This document shows, in pieces, positions 10,050 to 17,790 of a DNA stretch of 64,000 nt. Source of the DNA: Pseudomonas sp. AL03 (GTDB lineage: Bacteria > Pseudomonadota > Gammaproteobacteria > Pseudomonadales > Pseudomonadaceae); NCBI RefSeq assembly GCF_029960815.1, contig NZ_JASBRE010000003.1, forward strand, positions 124,001 to 188,000, in the 5' to 3' direction. The position numbers and the translations under genes were made by a program. The notes beneath the pieces are model-generated. The model had not been told where the DNA came from and searched no databases. It saw only the letters and a program-made list of their open reading frames with translations. Each line of letters begins with the position of its first letter. The first letter of the stretch is position 1.

Positions 10050-10133
10050 ATGAAAGCTGTCGTATTTCATGGCGTGGGCGACATTAGGTTGGATGAAGAT
10101 TCTTTGACCATTCGCAAAAGCGGTCATACGTAA
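10050..10133 (+). pseudogene. 5' stub of a zinc-type alcohol dehydrogenase gene
   Basis: The 27-codon frame starts MKAVVFHGVGDIRLDE, the typical first 16 residues of zinc-dependent alcohol dehydrogenases of the Pseudomonas type, and then departs from the family and stops at 10131. The original ribosome-binding site is still intact (GAGGTGAGAA directly before the ATG). No further alcohol dehydrogenase sequence follows, so nearly all of the gene, about 330 codons in the family, is missing. The break after DE is sharp, which points to a deletion or recombination endpoint. Confidence 0.55.
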
Positions 10134-10223
10134 ATCAGTGGGTGTTGCTCTGAGACCTAAAGCTCTGGAAATCCGATAACGGAAAGGGCTCTCGTAGGGC
10201 CCTTTGCTTGTACCCAAACCAAA

Positions 10224-10589
10224 TCACTTGGTCAGCCAAGACTCGACAGTGTCGGAGCCGTATTTCGCTTTCCACTCTTTCAGAGTTTTGTGGTTGCCGC
10301 CTTTGGTTTCGACGACTTCGCCAGATTCCGGGTTTTTGTAGACCTTCACCTGACGTGGCTTGCGCGTGGCAGATTGCGACTGGGCAGCTGGAGCACGACG
10401 ACCGGCCTGTGGATCAAGCAACTTAACGACGTCTTTCAAGCTGTAGCCGTACTTGGCAAGCAGGGCGCGGAGCTTGGTTTCGAATTCGATTTCCTGCTTG
10501 AGCCCGGCATCCCCCTTCAGTGCTTCGAGCGCTTGGAGCTGTTCGGCAAGGTGTTTTTCAAGTTGACGGAATTCGGCGAGCTTGGACAT
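10224..10589 (-). CDS. H-NS-like nucleoid protein of the MvaT/MvaU/MvaV family
   Basis: The 121-aa protein has the two-part MvaT layout. An N-terminal coiled-coil oligomerisation segment covers about residues 1-60 (MSKLAEFRQLEKHLAEQL). A short linker follows, then a C-terminal DNA-binding domain with VKVYKNPESGEVVETKGGNHKTLKEWK. The opening MSKLAEFR is closer to MvaU/MvaV than to MvaT itself. Family members bind AT-rich, often horizontally acquired DNA and silence it. It lies next to a stretch of degraded accessory genes, but whether it acts there is not shown. It is monocistronic with an ordinary ribosome-binding site; the stop is close to an unrelated non-coding stretch. Confidence 0.93.
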   Translation of the reverse strand: MSKLAEFRQLEKHLAEQLQALEALKGDAGLKQEIEFETKLRALLAKYGYSLKDVVKLLDPQAGRRAPAAQSQSATRKPRQVKVYKNPESGEVVETKGGNHKTLKEWKAKYGSDTVESWLTK

Positions 10590-10879
10590 GGAAAACCTCT
10601 TTGTGATTAGTCTCCTAACGTTACACCAAAAACTCCGATTTGCCTGAAGTAAGCGTGTTTACTTTGCTCATTAAGTCGCATCAATTACAGGATTTGCACT
10701 TGCGCAAACGTCGATCAATCAACGTTTGACGACGAGAGAAGGTTCGTAAAATCACAACGGACATTAGGTGCGATGGCGCGGCCTCTGAAACTGGTGCGGA
10801 ACGGAACTGAGCGCCAAGGTGTCATTTGTATTAGGCACCTAGGTGTCACACATCCCGTTGAGATAGAGAGGTCGTTTTT

Positions 10880-10954
10880 ATGAACAATATCATCTACATC
10901 GTTGGGGCCGTTGTCATCGTCCTGGTTATCCTGTCGTTTGTCGGTCTTGTATAG
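10880..10954 (+). CDS. Very small membrane protein, 24 aa
   Basis: A GAGAGG lies 8-9 nt upstream of an ATG that opens a 24-codon frame encoding MNNIIYIVGAVVIVLVILSF plus four residues, in effect one hydrophobic helix. It resembles the very small single-helix membrane proteins often seen in Pseudomonas and enterobacteria, but I cannot name a characterised member. The good ribosome-binding site and the strong hydrophobic pattern in an otherwise decaying region argue for a real gene. It could act as a small membrane regulator or stress peptide, which is speculation. Confidence 0.55.
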   Translation: MNNIIYIVGAVVIVLVILSFVGLV

Positions 10955-11039
10955 ACTGCCAGCTTAGAATCGTTTTGTGACCGGATGCGGTCTAGTACGA
11001 ACCAAGCCACGGCACTTGAAATAACAAGGCATTTCCGAC

Positions 11040-11352
11040 ATGTAGGCAACAATCCCTAACGATAGCTACTTTGTCGTCAAAGGGCCGCTGTGGCGTTGCA
11101 GCAACCTCCCAACTGCAGATGCCCGGCAGCGTCTCGTCGACGAATTCATGGACGCGCGATGTGAGGTAAAGGCAGCGAAACCCCTGGCAACGCTACGCAG
11201 TTAAAGGCAGCCAGAGCATGCGTTCAAACGGCCAAGGTGCGCTTGGGGAGCGCGGGCCAGTTAGGTGGGACGACGGTTGCCAAGACTTCAACAGGTGCCG
11301 AGTGGTACCGCTCCTTGACCAACGAAATCTCCACAGGCATTGTCCCTCCTGA
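11040..11352 (+). pseudogene. Degraded conserved hypothetical gene with nonsense and frameshift mutations
   Basis: Three successive frames read as pieces of one family of about 100-aa Pseudomonas hypotheticals. From 11058 they give NDSYFVVKGPLWRCSN and RQRLVDEFMDAR. After a stop and a frame change they give AKVRLGERGPVRWDDG. After another change they give GAEWYRSLT. The intact family, from memory, has the same order: VVxGxLWRxSNP, LVxELMxARRxVK, KxxLGERGPVWWDDGxPDxN, EWY. The apparent start ATG at 11040 is followed at once by TAG. Several independent lesions mean the gene is dead. Its function was never clear. Confidence 0.6.
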
Positions 11353-11458
11353 GTTGACAGTCAAACCGTTTTCACCCTATTTTTCCCCTTCTCGTAGATC
11401 ATTAATCTGAGCCCATGTTGAACGACGCCTTTAACCCACTTCGATAAAGGATTTCACC

Positions 11459-11637
11459 ATGAGCAACGCCCCTTACACCGCCTGAACAAAGACGACGCTA
11501 TAGTCCTGATGATCGACCATCAGACCGGTCTGATCTCGCTGGTGCAGGACTTCGAACTGCCGACCATTCTCATCACCAGTTTCGAACAACGCAACCTGAT
11601 GAACAGCGACTCGGTATTAGCAGCGCGCCCAGCTTAA
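11459..11637 (+). pseudogene. Deleted and frameshifted isochorismatase-family (YcaC-like) hydrolase gene
   Basis: An AAGGA ribosome-binding site precedes ATG 11459 (MSNAPYT). A one-base loss then gives an early TGA. In the shifted frame the sequence continues LNKDDAIVLMIDHQTGLIS, LVQDF, LPTILITSFEQ and SDSVLAARPA. This is the opening of YcaC-type cysteine hydrolases with two internal deletions: between VQDF and LPTI, where the family has about 25 more residues, and after FEQ. The catalytic-Cys half is missing. It is clearly non-functional. Confidence 0.65.
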
Positions 11638-11807
11638 TTCGGCTTTGCAATTCCGAAAGCGCATGCAACAAAGCGCCCTCGAAGGACCCTTTTGTACTCA
11701 AACCAACATCACTGGACAGCCGAAACTCTACGTTGACGGAGCTGCCATGCGTACCGACGCCAAACATACGGTTAGTTCAACCAGCCCGCCAAGTCGCAGG
11801 CGGTCAG

Positions 11808-12023
11808 TCACGCGAACTTGATGGCACCGCCCTGAATGTCGTCGCGCGCCAATCGCAGGTCATCGGCGTCCTGATTGAGCAGGTGAACCAGGTTGAGCAA
11901 ACGTTGCCGCAACACCTCGTCCGTAAGCTGCTCAGTTGCACGCATAACATCCAGCGCCGCGTGCTCATTGTTGGTCGCGACGGAGTCGAGCAGTTTGCGC
12001 ATGCTTCTTGATGGCCGATTCAT
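11808..12023 (-). CDS. Hypothetical protein, 71 aa
   Basis: I do not recognise the family. The ATG at 12023 has GAGG 8 nt upstream (GAGGTACTAGAG). The 71 residues are largely helical and acidic at the end (LRQRLLNLVHLLNQDADDL), without signal peptide or membrane helix. The size and helical make-up recall the small Pseudomonas proteins of unknown function (DUF3077/DUF6124-like), but I could not match motifs. It lies between two pseudogenes, so it may itself be a leftover; the intact frame and ribosome-binding site are the only arguments for expression. Confidence 0.4.
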   Translation of the reverse strand: MNRPSRSMRKLLDSVATNNEHAALDVMRATEQLTDEVLRQRLLNLVHLLNQDADDLRLARDDIQGGAIKFA

Positions 12024-12248
12024 CTCTAGTACCTCGGATTCCAGTGAGGCGAATCATACGGCCAGATTATTTCGCCAATGTTTCAACTGCGAGGGCTGGC
12101 TCTGCGCCGCAGACACCGGCTGAGTTGTTGTTGGAAACCCTAAACCATTGGATCTAGCTAACGGTTTCAAAGCGATCAGCAGGGTAAATATGGTTTCCAC
12201 ATTGCGTTCAGGCCCGGACATCAGCGGGGTCACGTCCGCGCAGCGGCC

Positions 12249-12552
12249 CTAGATCATCGGCGAGCCACTGACCACACGCAGTGCCAATCCTTCATAGGCA
12301 TCCAGCGTGATGGTGAATTCGCCCTCAGGCGTGAGATCGCCTTCGACCCGCTCATTGATAATGTCGACCACCGGCTCCCACGTAGACCATGATCAGCAGC
12401 CCCGAGTGCTGGACATCCGGAATCAGGATTTGGCGACTGGCCGCGATATCGTAGGAGCGGCGAACAGCAAGGATTTTCTTCAGCTGCGAAGCAAACGAAT
12501 CCGGGTCTTTCAACAGCCTTGACGGCCCGTCAGGAGAGAAAGACTGCAGCAA
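12249..12552 (-). pseudogene. treS: 3' remnant of treS (trehalose synthase / maltose alpha-glucosyltransferase)
   Basis: Two minus-strand frames carry the C-terminal end of TreS. The first has LLKDPDSFASQLKKILAVRR, then YDIAASRQILIPDV and GLLIMV. After an internal deletion and frame change the second has EPVVDIINERVEGDLTPEG and ITLDAYEGLALRVVSGSPMI, ending at a TAG at 12251-12249. This is the normal order of the end of bacterial trehalose synthases, missing about 30 residues in the middle. The catalytic amylase-type barrel (about 500 residues) is absent. Inferred: the relic of a trehalose/glycogen locus lost at this site. Confidence 0.65.
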
Positions 12553-12597
12553 AGGAATTTTATACCGTGGCGCTGGAACTCCACTTTTCTCTGGACG

Positions 12598-12632
12598 AAA
12601 AAAATGGACCTCTTTTCAGAGATCCATTTTTT
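12598..12632 (-). terminator. Intrinsic terminator after tRNA-Gly
   Basis: A near-perfect hairpin with AAAAAATGGA-type arms, a loop of about 4 nt and T tracts on both strands sits 7 bp beyond the 3' end of tRNA-Gly. The arms differ at one position. It should end the pgsA-tRNA transcript on the minus strand, and it looks bidirectional. Confidence 0.75.
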
Positions 12633-12638
12633 AATGCT

Positions 12639-12714
<76 letters not shown>

Positions 12715-12776
12715 GTCTTGGTGTGGCGCATTCTATAGAATCCAGAAGCCTCGTCAACACCTTGATTCAAAAAAGT

Positions 12777-13337
12777 TTATTTCTTTTCCACATCGGTCTT
12801 CAGGTGCGGCCAGGCAGCCCGCAAGTATTGGACCATGGACCACAACGTCAGGCCCGCGGATATCAGCAACAAGACGTACCCCACCAACACCCAGAACGTG
12901 AAATCCGACGGATTCGCCAGCAGAATCACCAAGGCCAGCATTTGCGCGGCGGTTTTCCATTTACCCAGGTTCGACACGGCGACGTGAGCGCGGGCGCCGA
13001 GTTCGGCCATCCATTCGCGAAGTGCCGAGACGACTATCTCGCGACCGATGATCACAGCGGCCGGCAGCGTGAGCCACAGATTGCCATGTTCTTGTACCAG
13101 CAATACCAGCGCAACAGCGACCATCAGTTTGTCAGCAACGGGATCTAGAAAAGCCCCGAACGGCGTGCTTTGTTCCAGTCGGCGGGCCAGATACCCATCG
13201 AGCCAGTCTGTGGCGGCAGCAAATGCGAAGACCGAGGCGGACGCCAGGTAGCTCCATTGATAAGGCAGGTAGAACAGTAATATGAAGATCGGAATGAGCA
13301 GGACGCGTAGTACGGTAATCAGATTAGGGATATTCAT
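12777..13337 (-). CDS. pgsA: CDP-diacylglycerol--glycerol-3-phosphate 3-phosphatidyltransferase
   Basis: The 186-aa inner-membrane enzyme makes phosphatidylglycerol phosphate from CDP-diacylglycerol and glycerol-3-phosphate, the first committed step to phosphatidylglycerol and cardiolipin. The CDP-alcohol phosphotransferase signature is complete: [10 protein letters not shown] followed by GAFLDPVAD. There are four to five hydrophobic helices. The frame can also start at a GTG (13343), but the ATG at 13337 gives the usual [11 protein letters not shown] start. It lies 32 bp downstream of uvrC on the same strand, the conserved gacA-uvrC-pgsA-tRNA-Gly order of Pseudomonas. Confidence 0.97.
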   Translation of the reverse strand: MNIPNLITVLRVLLIPIFILLFYLPYQWSYLASASVFAFAAATDWLDGYLARRLEQSTPFGAFLDPVADKLMVAVALVLLVQEHGNLWLTLPAAVIIGREIVVSALREWMAELGARAHVAVSNLGKWKTAAQMLALVILLANPSDFTFWVLVGYVLLLISAGLTLWSMVQYLRAAWPHLKTDVEKK

Positions 13338-13369
13338 CGGCACAACTGGCTACGAGGTGAGGGGGCATT

Positions 13370-15193
13370 CTACTCGCTGTGCAGATTTGCATAAATCAAC
13401 TCTGCGAGCTTTTTACTGATCCCGGGGGATTTGGCGATTTCTTCGATGCTGGCACGAGACAGCTCCTGCAATCCACCAAAATGTTTTAACAAATCGCGGC
13501 GACGGGTCGGTCCGACACCGGCGACGCCCTCAAGTGTAGACGTTCGACGGGTTTTCCCACGACGTGCGCGGTGCCCGGTAATCGCGAAACGGTGAGCTTC
13601 GTCGCGTATCTGCTGGATCAAATGCAGTGCGGGAGAATCGCCGCGCAAGGTAAACTCGTGGGCAGCATCGTTCAGGTACAGGGTTTCGAAACCGGCCTTG
13701 CGCGTGGCGCCCTTGGCCACGCCCAGCAGAATCAGGTCAGGCACCGCCAGCTCATTGAGCACGTCGCGGGCCATGGACAACTGCCCCTTGCCACCGTCTA
13801 CCAGCAGAATATCCGGTAGTTTGCCCTCCCCGTCCTTCAGTTTGCTGAAGCGTCGAGTCAGGGCCTGATGCATCGCAGCGTAGTCATCGCCTGGGGTGAC
13901 GCCTTCAATGTTGTAGCGACGATAGTCGGACTTGATCGGACCTTCGGGGCCGAACACCACGCAGGATGCCACGGTCGCTTCGCCGCTGGAGTGACTGATG
14001 TCGTAACACTCCAGACGCTGTGGTGGCTCGTCCAGGTTCAGCACTTCTGCCAGCGCATCGAAACGTGCGGCAACGTGCTGACGATTGGCCAGGCGTGCAC
14101 CCAGCGCCTGTTCGGCATTGGTGACCGCCAACTGCTGCCAGCGTGCTCGCGTGCCACGAACCCGATGACTGATGGTCAATTCGCGACCGCGCAACTCTTC
14201 GATGGCCGCGATCAGGGTCGGGAAGTCTTCGTGAACCACGTTGACGATCAGTTCGCTCGGCAAGTCGCGTTCTGGACTGGTGATGAAATACTGGCCGAGA
14301 AACGCCGCCATGACCTCGGAAACGTCTTCGTCAATACCCACCTGCGGGAAGAAGTTCTTGCTCCCCAGCACCCGCCCGCCGCGCACACTGATCAAATGAA
14401 CGCAGGCACCACCCGGATTGACAAACGCCGCGATCACATCGACATCGCCGGTCCCGCCTTCCATGCTCTGCTGGTCCTGAACCCGGCGCAGTAATGAAAT
14501 CTGATCCCGCAACTCAGCCGCACGCTCAAACTCGAGGTTGATCGCCGCCTCTTCCATTCCTGCGGACAACTCATCCGTCAGTGCATTACTGCGCCCCTCA
14601 AGGAACATCACCGAGTGCCGCACATCTTCGGCATACACCTCGGGCTCCACCAACCCGACACAGGGCGCCTTGCAGCGTTTGATCTGGTATTGCAGGCAAG
14701 GACGCGTGCGGTTCTTGTAATAGCTGTCTTCGCACTGGCGAACGAAAAACGTCTTCTGCAGCAGGCTCAGGCTTTCACGAATCGCACCGGCGCTGGGATA
14801 AGGACCGAAATATTTGCCCTTGGCCTTTTTCGCGCCGCGATGGATGCTCAAGCGTGGAAACTGGCCGTCCGAGAGAAAGACGTAAGGGTAGGATTTGTCG
14901 TCACGCAGCAGGATGTTGTAGGGCGGACGCCACTCCTTGATCAGCGTCTGCTCAAGCAACAAGGCTTCGGTTTCATTGGCCGTAATCGTCGTTTCGACCT
15001 GAGCGATACGTGCCACCAGCGCAGCCGTCTTGGGCGCAAGACCGGATTTGCGGAAGTAACTCGACAGACGACTCTTGAGGTTCTTGGCCTTACCGACGTA
15101 TAGCAGGCGTGCCTCGCTGTCGAACATGCGATACACACCGGGACGCCCACTGACTGTCGACAGAAAGGCGCTGGGATCGAAGGCTTCAGTCAT
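13370..15193 (-). CDS. uvrC: Excinuclease ABC subunit C
   Basis: The 607-aa endonuclease cuts on both sides of a lesion in nucleotide excision repair with UvrA and UvrB. A GIY-YIG domain lies at about residues 16-95 (GVYRMFD...[14 protein letters not shown]) and a UvrB-interacting UVR motif near 205-240. The RNase H-like 5'-incision domain follows from about 385 ([23 protein letters not shown]), with a C-terminal helix-hairpin-helix pair near 565-605 ([16 protein letters not shown]). Length is normal. The start is 2 bp after the gacA stop, so the two genes are co-transcribed and probably translationally coupled, as in other pseudomonads. Confidence 0.98.
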   Translation of the reverse strand: MTEAFDPSAFLSTVSGRPGVYRMFDSEARLLYVGKAKNLKSRLSSYFRKSGLAPKTAALVARIAQVETTITANETEALLLEQTLIKEWRPPYNILLRDDKSYPYVFLSDGQFPRLSIHRGAKKAKGKYFGPYPSAGAIRESLSLLQKTFFVRQCEDSYYKNRTRPCLQYQIKRCKAPCVGLVEPEVYAEDVRHSVMFLEGRSNALTDELSAGMEEAAINLEFERAAELRDQISLLRRVQDQQSMEGGTGDVDVIAAFVNPGGACVHLISVRGGRVLGSKNFFPQVGIDEDVSEVMAAFLGQYFITSPERDLPSELIVNVVHEDFPTLIAAIEELRGRELTISHRVRGTRARWQQLAVTNAEQALGARLANRQHVAARFDALAEVLNLDEPPQRLECYDISHSSGEATVASCVVFGPEGPIKSDYRRYNIEGVTPGDDYAAMHQALTRRFSKLKDGEGKLPDILLVDGGKGQLSMARDVLNELAVPDLILLGVAKGATRKAGFETLYLNDAAHEFTLRGDSPALHLIQQIRDEAHRFAITGHRARRGKTRRTSTLEGVAGVGPTRRRDLLKHFGGLQELSRASIEEIAKSPGISKKLAELIYANLHSE

Positions 15194-15195
15194 GT

Positions 15196-15837
15196 TCAGA
15201 GGCTAGCATCAACCATGCCGTGACGAACCGCCAACAGCGTCAACTCGACATCGCTGCTGATCGAAAGCTTTTCGAAAATGCGGTAACGGTAGGTATTCAC
15301 TGTTTTTGGTGACAGGCAGAGCTTGTCGGAAATGATCTGGACTTTCTGACAGCCGACAATCATCAACGCGATCTGGATTTCCCGCTCCGACAAGGCGTCG
15401 AAAGGCGAATCATTGGTCGGCTGGAAGGATTTGATCGCCAGCTGCTGTGCAATCTGCGGACTGATGTAGCGTTGCCCGGCGAATACCAGGCGGATGGCCT
15501 GGACCATTTCCGGCAGCCCGGCACCCTTGGTCAGATAACCCGCGGCACCCGCCTGCAACAACCTTGTAGGAAACGGATCTTCTTCACACACGGTGACTGC
15601 GACGACTTTGATATCCGGATGGCTGCGCAATAGTTTGCGCGTGGCTTCAAGACCACCGATACCGGGCATCTTGACGTCCATCAGCACCACATCGGGTTTC
15701 AACTCACGCGCCTTGAGCAAGGATTCTTCCCCTGACTCAGCCTGGCCGACTACTTGCAGGCCATCGATGTCAGCCAGCATTCGTGTAATGCCTGTACGAA
15801 CGAGATCATGGTCATCGACTACTAGCACCCTAATCAA
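15196..15837 (-). CDS. gacA: Response regulator GacA
   Basis: GacA is the response regulator of the GacS/GacA system that switches on Rsm small RNAs and, through them, secondary metabolism and biofilm genes. The receiver domain covers 1-120, with the phospho-acceptor Asp54 ([10 protein letters not shown]). The LuxR-type helix-turn-helix at about 145-205 includes [12 protein letters not shown] and [19 protein letters not shown]. The frame extends to 15918, but the family start is a TTG at 15837, which gives exactly 213 aa and has GAGG 8 nt upstream. The non-AUG start should make it a weakly initiated gene. It precedes uvrC by 2 bp. Confidence 0.97.
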   Translation of the reverse strand: MIRVLVVDDHDLVRTGITRMLADIDGLQVVGQAESGEESLLKARELKPDVVLMDVKMPGIGGLEATRKLLRSHPDIKVVAVTVCEEDPFPTRLLQAGAAGYLTKGAGLPEMVQAIRLVFAGQRYISPQIAQQLAIKSFQPTNDSPFDALSEREIQIALMIVGCQKVQIISDKLCLSPKTVNTYRYRIFEKLSISSDVELTLLAVRHGMVDASL

Positions 15838-15963
15838 GCAGACACCTCGCGATATGGTCTTATTGGGTTGCCGACACCTTAGCAAAAAGCGACTGGCAGA
15901 CCTAGCGGCAAGCGTCATATAAAAAGTTTCAATACATCTTGAAAGGCTTGTCGTATGCGTGTT

Positions 15964-16407
15964 TCAGCCAGGCAAGGCATCGATATCGCGCTGCATTCTC
16001 AGGAAACACTCGTCCGTGCCGACTACCTTCAGGCCCTTTCTCTCATACAACCCTTGCGCGGGGTTGTTTTCAAAAACCGTCAAACGCAATGCCGGACGCC
16101 ACTCCTTACACGCCATGGCAAATACCTGATCGATTGCCCAGGAACCGGCGCCCTGCCCTCGAAACGCTTCGATGACATGCAACTCGCGGATGTACAGGGC
16201 GTTGGCATCACGGCTCAGACTGACGTAGCCCAGCAAGGTCTCGTCGCGCACAATCAACCAGTTCTCTCGCCCTGCCCAGCCCACATCGAAACCTTCGTCC
16301 TGCCACAACAGATCGTGCTGGATGTAATAGCGCAGCATGTTTTGGCGGGTCAGTTCACGAGCGAAGTCGAGGTCCCGGAGCGTCGCCGGGCGTAATTCAA
16401 ATGCCAT
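15964..16407 (-). CDS. GNAT family N-acetyltransferase
   Basis: The 147-aa protein has the GNAT fold: MAFELRPATLRDLDFARELT at the N-terminus, the central strand with YVSLSRDANALYIRELHVI, and the acetyl-CoA loop FRGQGAGSWAID (motif A, Q/RxxGxG/A). It ends with FENNPAQGLYERKGLKVVG (motif B, typical NxxAxxLYxxxGF). The ATG at 16407 shares its A with the stop codon of the upstream amidase gene (TGATG) and has GGAGG 5 nt before it, so the pair is translationally coupled. The substrate is unknown. Confidence 0.9.
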   Translation of the reverse strand: MAFELRPATLRDLDFARELTRQNMLRYYIQHDLLWQDEGFDVGWAGRENWLIVRDETLLGYVSLSRDANALYIRELHVIEAFRGQGAGSWAIDQVFAMACKEWRPALRLTVFENNPAQGLYERKGLKVVGTDECFLRMQRDIDALPG

Positions 16408-17165
16408 CAAGCCTCCGCAACAGCCACTATTTGCCCCTTCCAACCGTCAGCATCGCGGCGAGCCACGACCAACAGGTTGCCTGTACCCGGTGCGGCCGCA
16501 ATCAGCGAGCCGTCCGACGACCAGATCGCGCTGCGCCCTGCCGATTCCCAGCCCCCCGTTGCACCGCCATGGTTGGCCATCAGGACCGCCATCGAATGAG
16601 CGCTGGCGTAGCCCTTCAACAACGTGGTATCCGGGGCGTAGCCGTTTTCCGTGATTAGCACGCCCGCGGCATAGAGATCGGCGCCTTGCTGCGCCGCCGC
16701 GGCGGCATGACTGGCGTGAGAGAAATCCGCACACACCGCCAACGCGACAGTATCGGCACCCATGGCCAGGGTCGAACCGCCGGTGCCCGGTGCAAATGCC
16801 ACTTCCTCGCCCGGATGCAGATGCTGCTTGCTGTAGATCCCGAGCGAACCATCGACGCCCAATACCAGCGCCCCAATCAATACTGGCGAATCCTGCGACA
16901 GCCGAATCGGCATCCCGACGACAGCCGTCACACCGACTTCCCGCGCGAAATCCCGCAGCGGCTGCAGAACCTCGGCGTGCGGCACAATGGCCAATTCAGC
17001 CGCCAGTCCACGCTCGTACCCGGTCAGCGATAACTCAGGGAACACCAGCAATTGCACGCCTTCCTCTGCGGCAACGTGCATGAAGCGCTGATGCCACACA
17101 ATGTTTGCGGCAAGGTCACCGGCGATGGAGATCGATTGAGCAGCGGCGATGATCAGTGGCGTCAT
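16407..17165 (-). CDS. Carbon-nitrogen hydrolase (nitrilase superfamily)
   Basis: The 252-aa protein carries the Glu-Lys-Cys triad of the nitrilase superfamily: Glu44 in FPELSLTGYE, Lys113 in YSKQHLHPGEE and Cys145 in AVCADFSHAS. Members hydrolyse amides or nitriles, and this small single-domain form is most like omega-amidase or carbamoylputrescine amidase-type enzymes. The frame is open to 17336, but the ATG at 17165 has AAGGA upstream and gives the normal family length and opening (PLIIAAAQS). It forms a two-gene unit with the GNAT gene, overlapping it by one base. Confidence 0.9.
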   Translation of the reverse strand: MTPLIIAAAQSISIAGDLAANIVWHQRFMHVAAEEGVQLLVFPELSLTGYERGLAAELAIVPHAEVLQPLRDFAREVGVTAVVGMPIRLSQDSPVLIGALVLGVDGSLGIYSKQHLHPGEEVAFAPGTGGSTLAMGADTVALAVCADFSHASHAAAAAQQGADLYAAGVLITENGYAPDTTLLKGYASAHSMAVLMANHGGATGGWESAGRSAIWSSDGSLIAAAPGTGNLLVVARRDADGWKGQIVAVAEA

Positions 17166-17325
17166 GATTCGTCCTTGTGACGTTGTACGTGAGCGAAGCA
17201 CAAAGTGTGTCACAACCGGCGACGCACTCAAGCGATAGAAAACGCCGCCGGTGATCGATAGCATTTTCTGATTGAATCCGCGTACCGGCCTCGAGTAAGC
17301 TCGGTTTATACATCGGAGAAAGTCC

Positions 17326-17454
17326 ATGCTCAACACCCTCTCACCGCTTCACACCGCCAGCGCCCTGCGCTCGGTTGCGGCTGCCCGGGTGAACGACATC
17401 GGTGCTCCGGTCAGCTTTTATTTTGGGTATTGGTTTAGCCACTGGCGCGCCTGA
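17326..17454 (+). CDS. Aromatic-rich leader peptide upstream of DAHP synthase (42 aa)
   Basis: An ATG with GGAG about 8 nt upstream opens a 42-codon frame whose last part reads SFYFGYWFSHWRA: seven of ten residues from Phe to Trp are Phe, Tyr or Trp. It ends 47 nt before a strong intrinsic terminator that lies upstream of the DAHP synthase gene. That is the arrangement of a transcription-attenuation leader, in which ribosome stalling on scarce aromatic tRNAs prevents the terminator from forming. The function is inferred from position and codon content. I could not assign the competing antiterminator arm by eye. Confidence 0.75.
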   Translation: MLNTLSPLHTASALRSVAAARVNDIGAPVSFYFGYWFSHWRA

Positions 17455-17501
17455 TACCCACACGGCGCCCACTTTAAACGGGTCGCCACCAGAGAATTTT
17501 C

Positions 17502-17540
17502 AACCCCCGGTCGGCTTCCCGACCGGGGGTTTTGTTTTTT
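17502..17540 (+). terminator. Attenuator terminator in the DAHP synthase leader
   Basis: A perfect hairpin pairs AACCCCCGGTCGG with CCGACCGGGGGTT across a 4-nt CTTC loop and is followed by TTTGTTTTTT. It stands between the aromatic leader peptide and the coding region, so transcription must read through it to reach the DAHP synthase gene. Confidence 0.9.
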
Positions 17541-17589
17541 CAGCCCCGCACATTTTTAGCGACACGCCAGACAACCAGAGGATTCAAAA

Positions 17590-17742
17590 ATGAACTACGC
17601 CACTTATTACCGTTACGACAGTTTTACCGCCTGGCGATTTACCAGCTTCCGCTCGGGACAGCCTGCCGCCTCCGATCGGTCACCTACAGGTGGCAAGCAC
17701 ACACACGCAGCCAATCCGGCCAATTGTCGAACACCCCAGTAG
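17590..17742 (+). CDS. Second small ORF, Tyr-rich, between attenuator and DAHP synthase (50 aa)
   Basis: An AGAGGA sequence lies 7 nt upstream of an ATG at 17590. The peptide begins MNYATYYRYDSFTAWRFTSF: four Tyr in the first nine codons, plus three Phe and one Trp soon after. The rest is polar and shows no known motif. The aromatic bias right after an attenuator suggests a second leader that senses tyrosine, for example by stalling that affects translation of the downstream gene, whose start is 49 nt further on. I see no strong terminator after it, so the mechanism is open. It may also be an accidental frame; the ribosome-binding site argues against that. Confidence 0.5.
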   Translation: MNYATYYRYDSFTAWRFTSFRSGQPAASDRSPTGGKHTHAANPANCRTPQ

Positions 17743-17790
17743 GGCCGAGTGCGCGGGAACGAACCCGCCGCCAGCCCAGGAAGCCCGAAT

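Noticed and set aside
17402..17593. 63-aa plus-strand frame across the attenuator
   Set aside because: It runs through the terminator hairpin in a different frame from the aromatic leader and has no ribosome-binding site.
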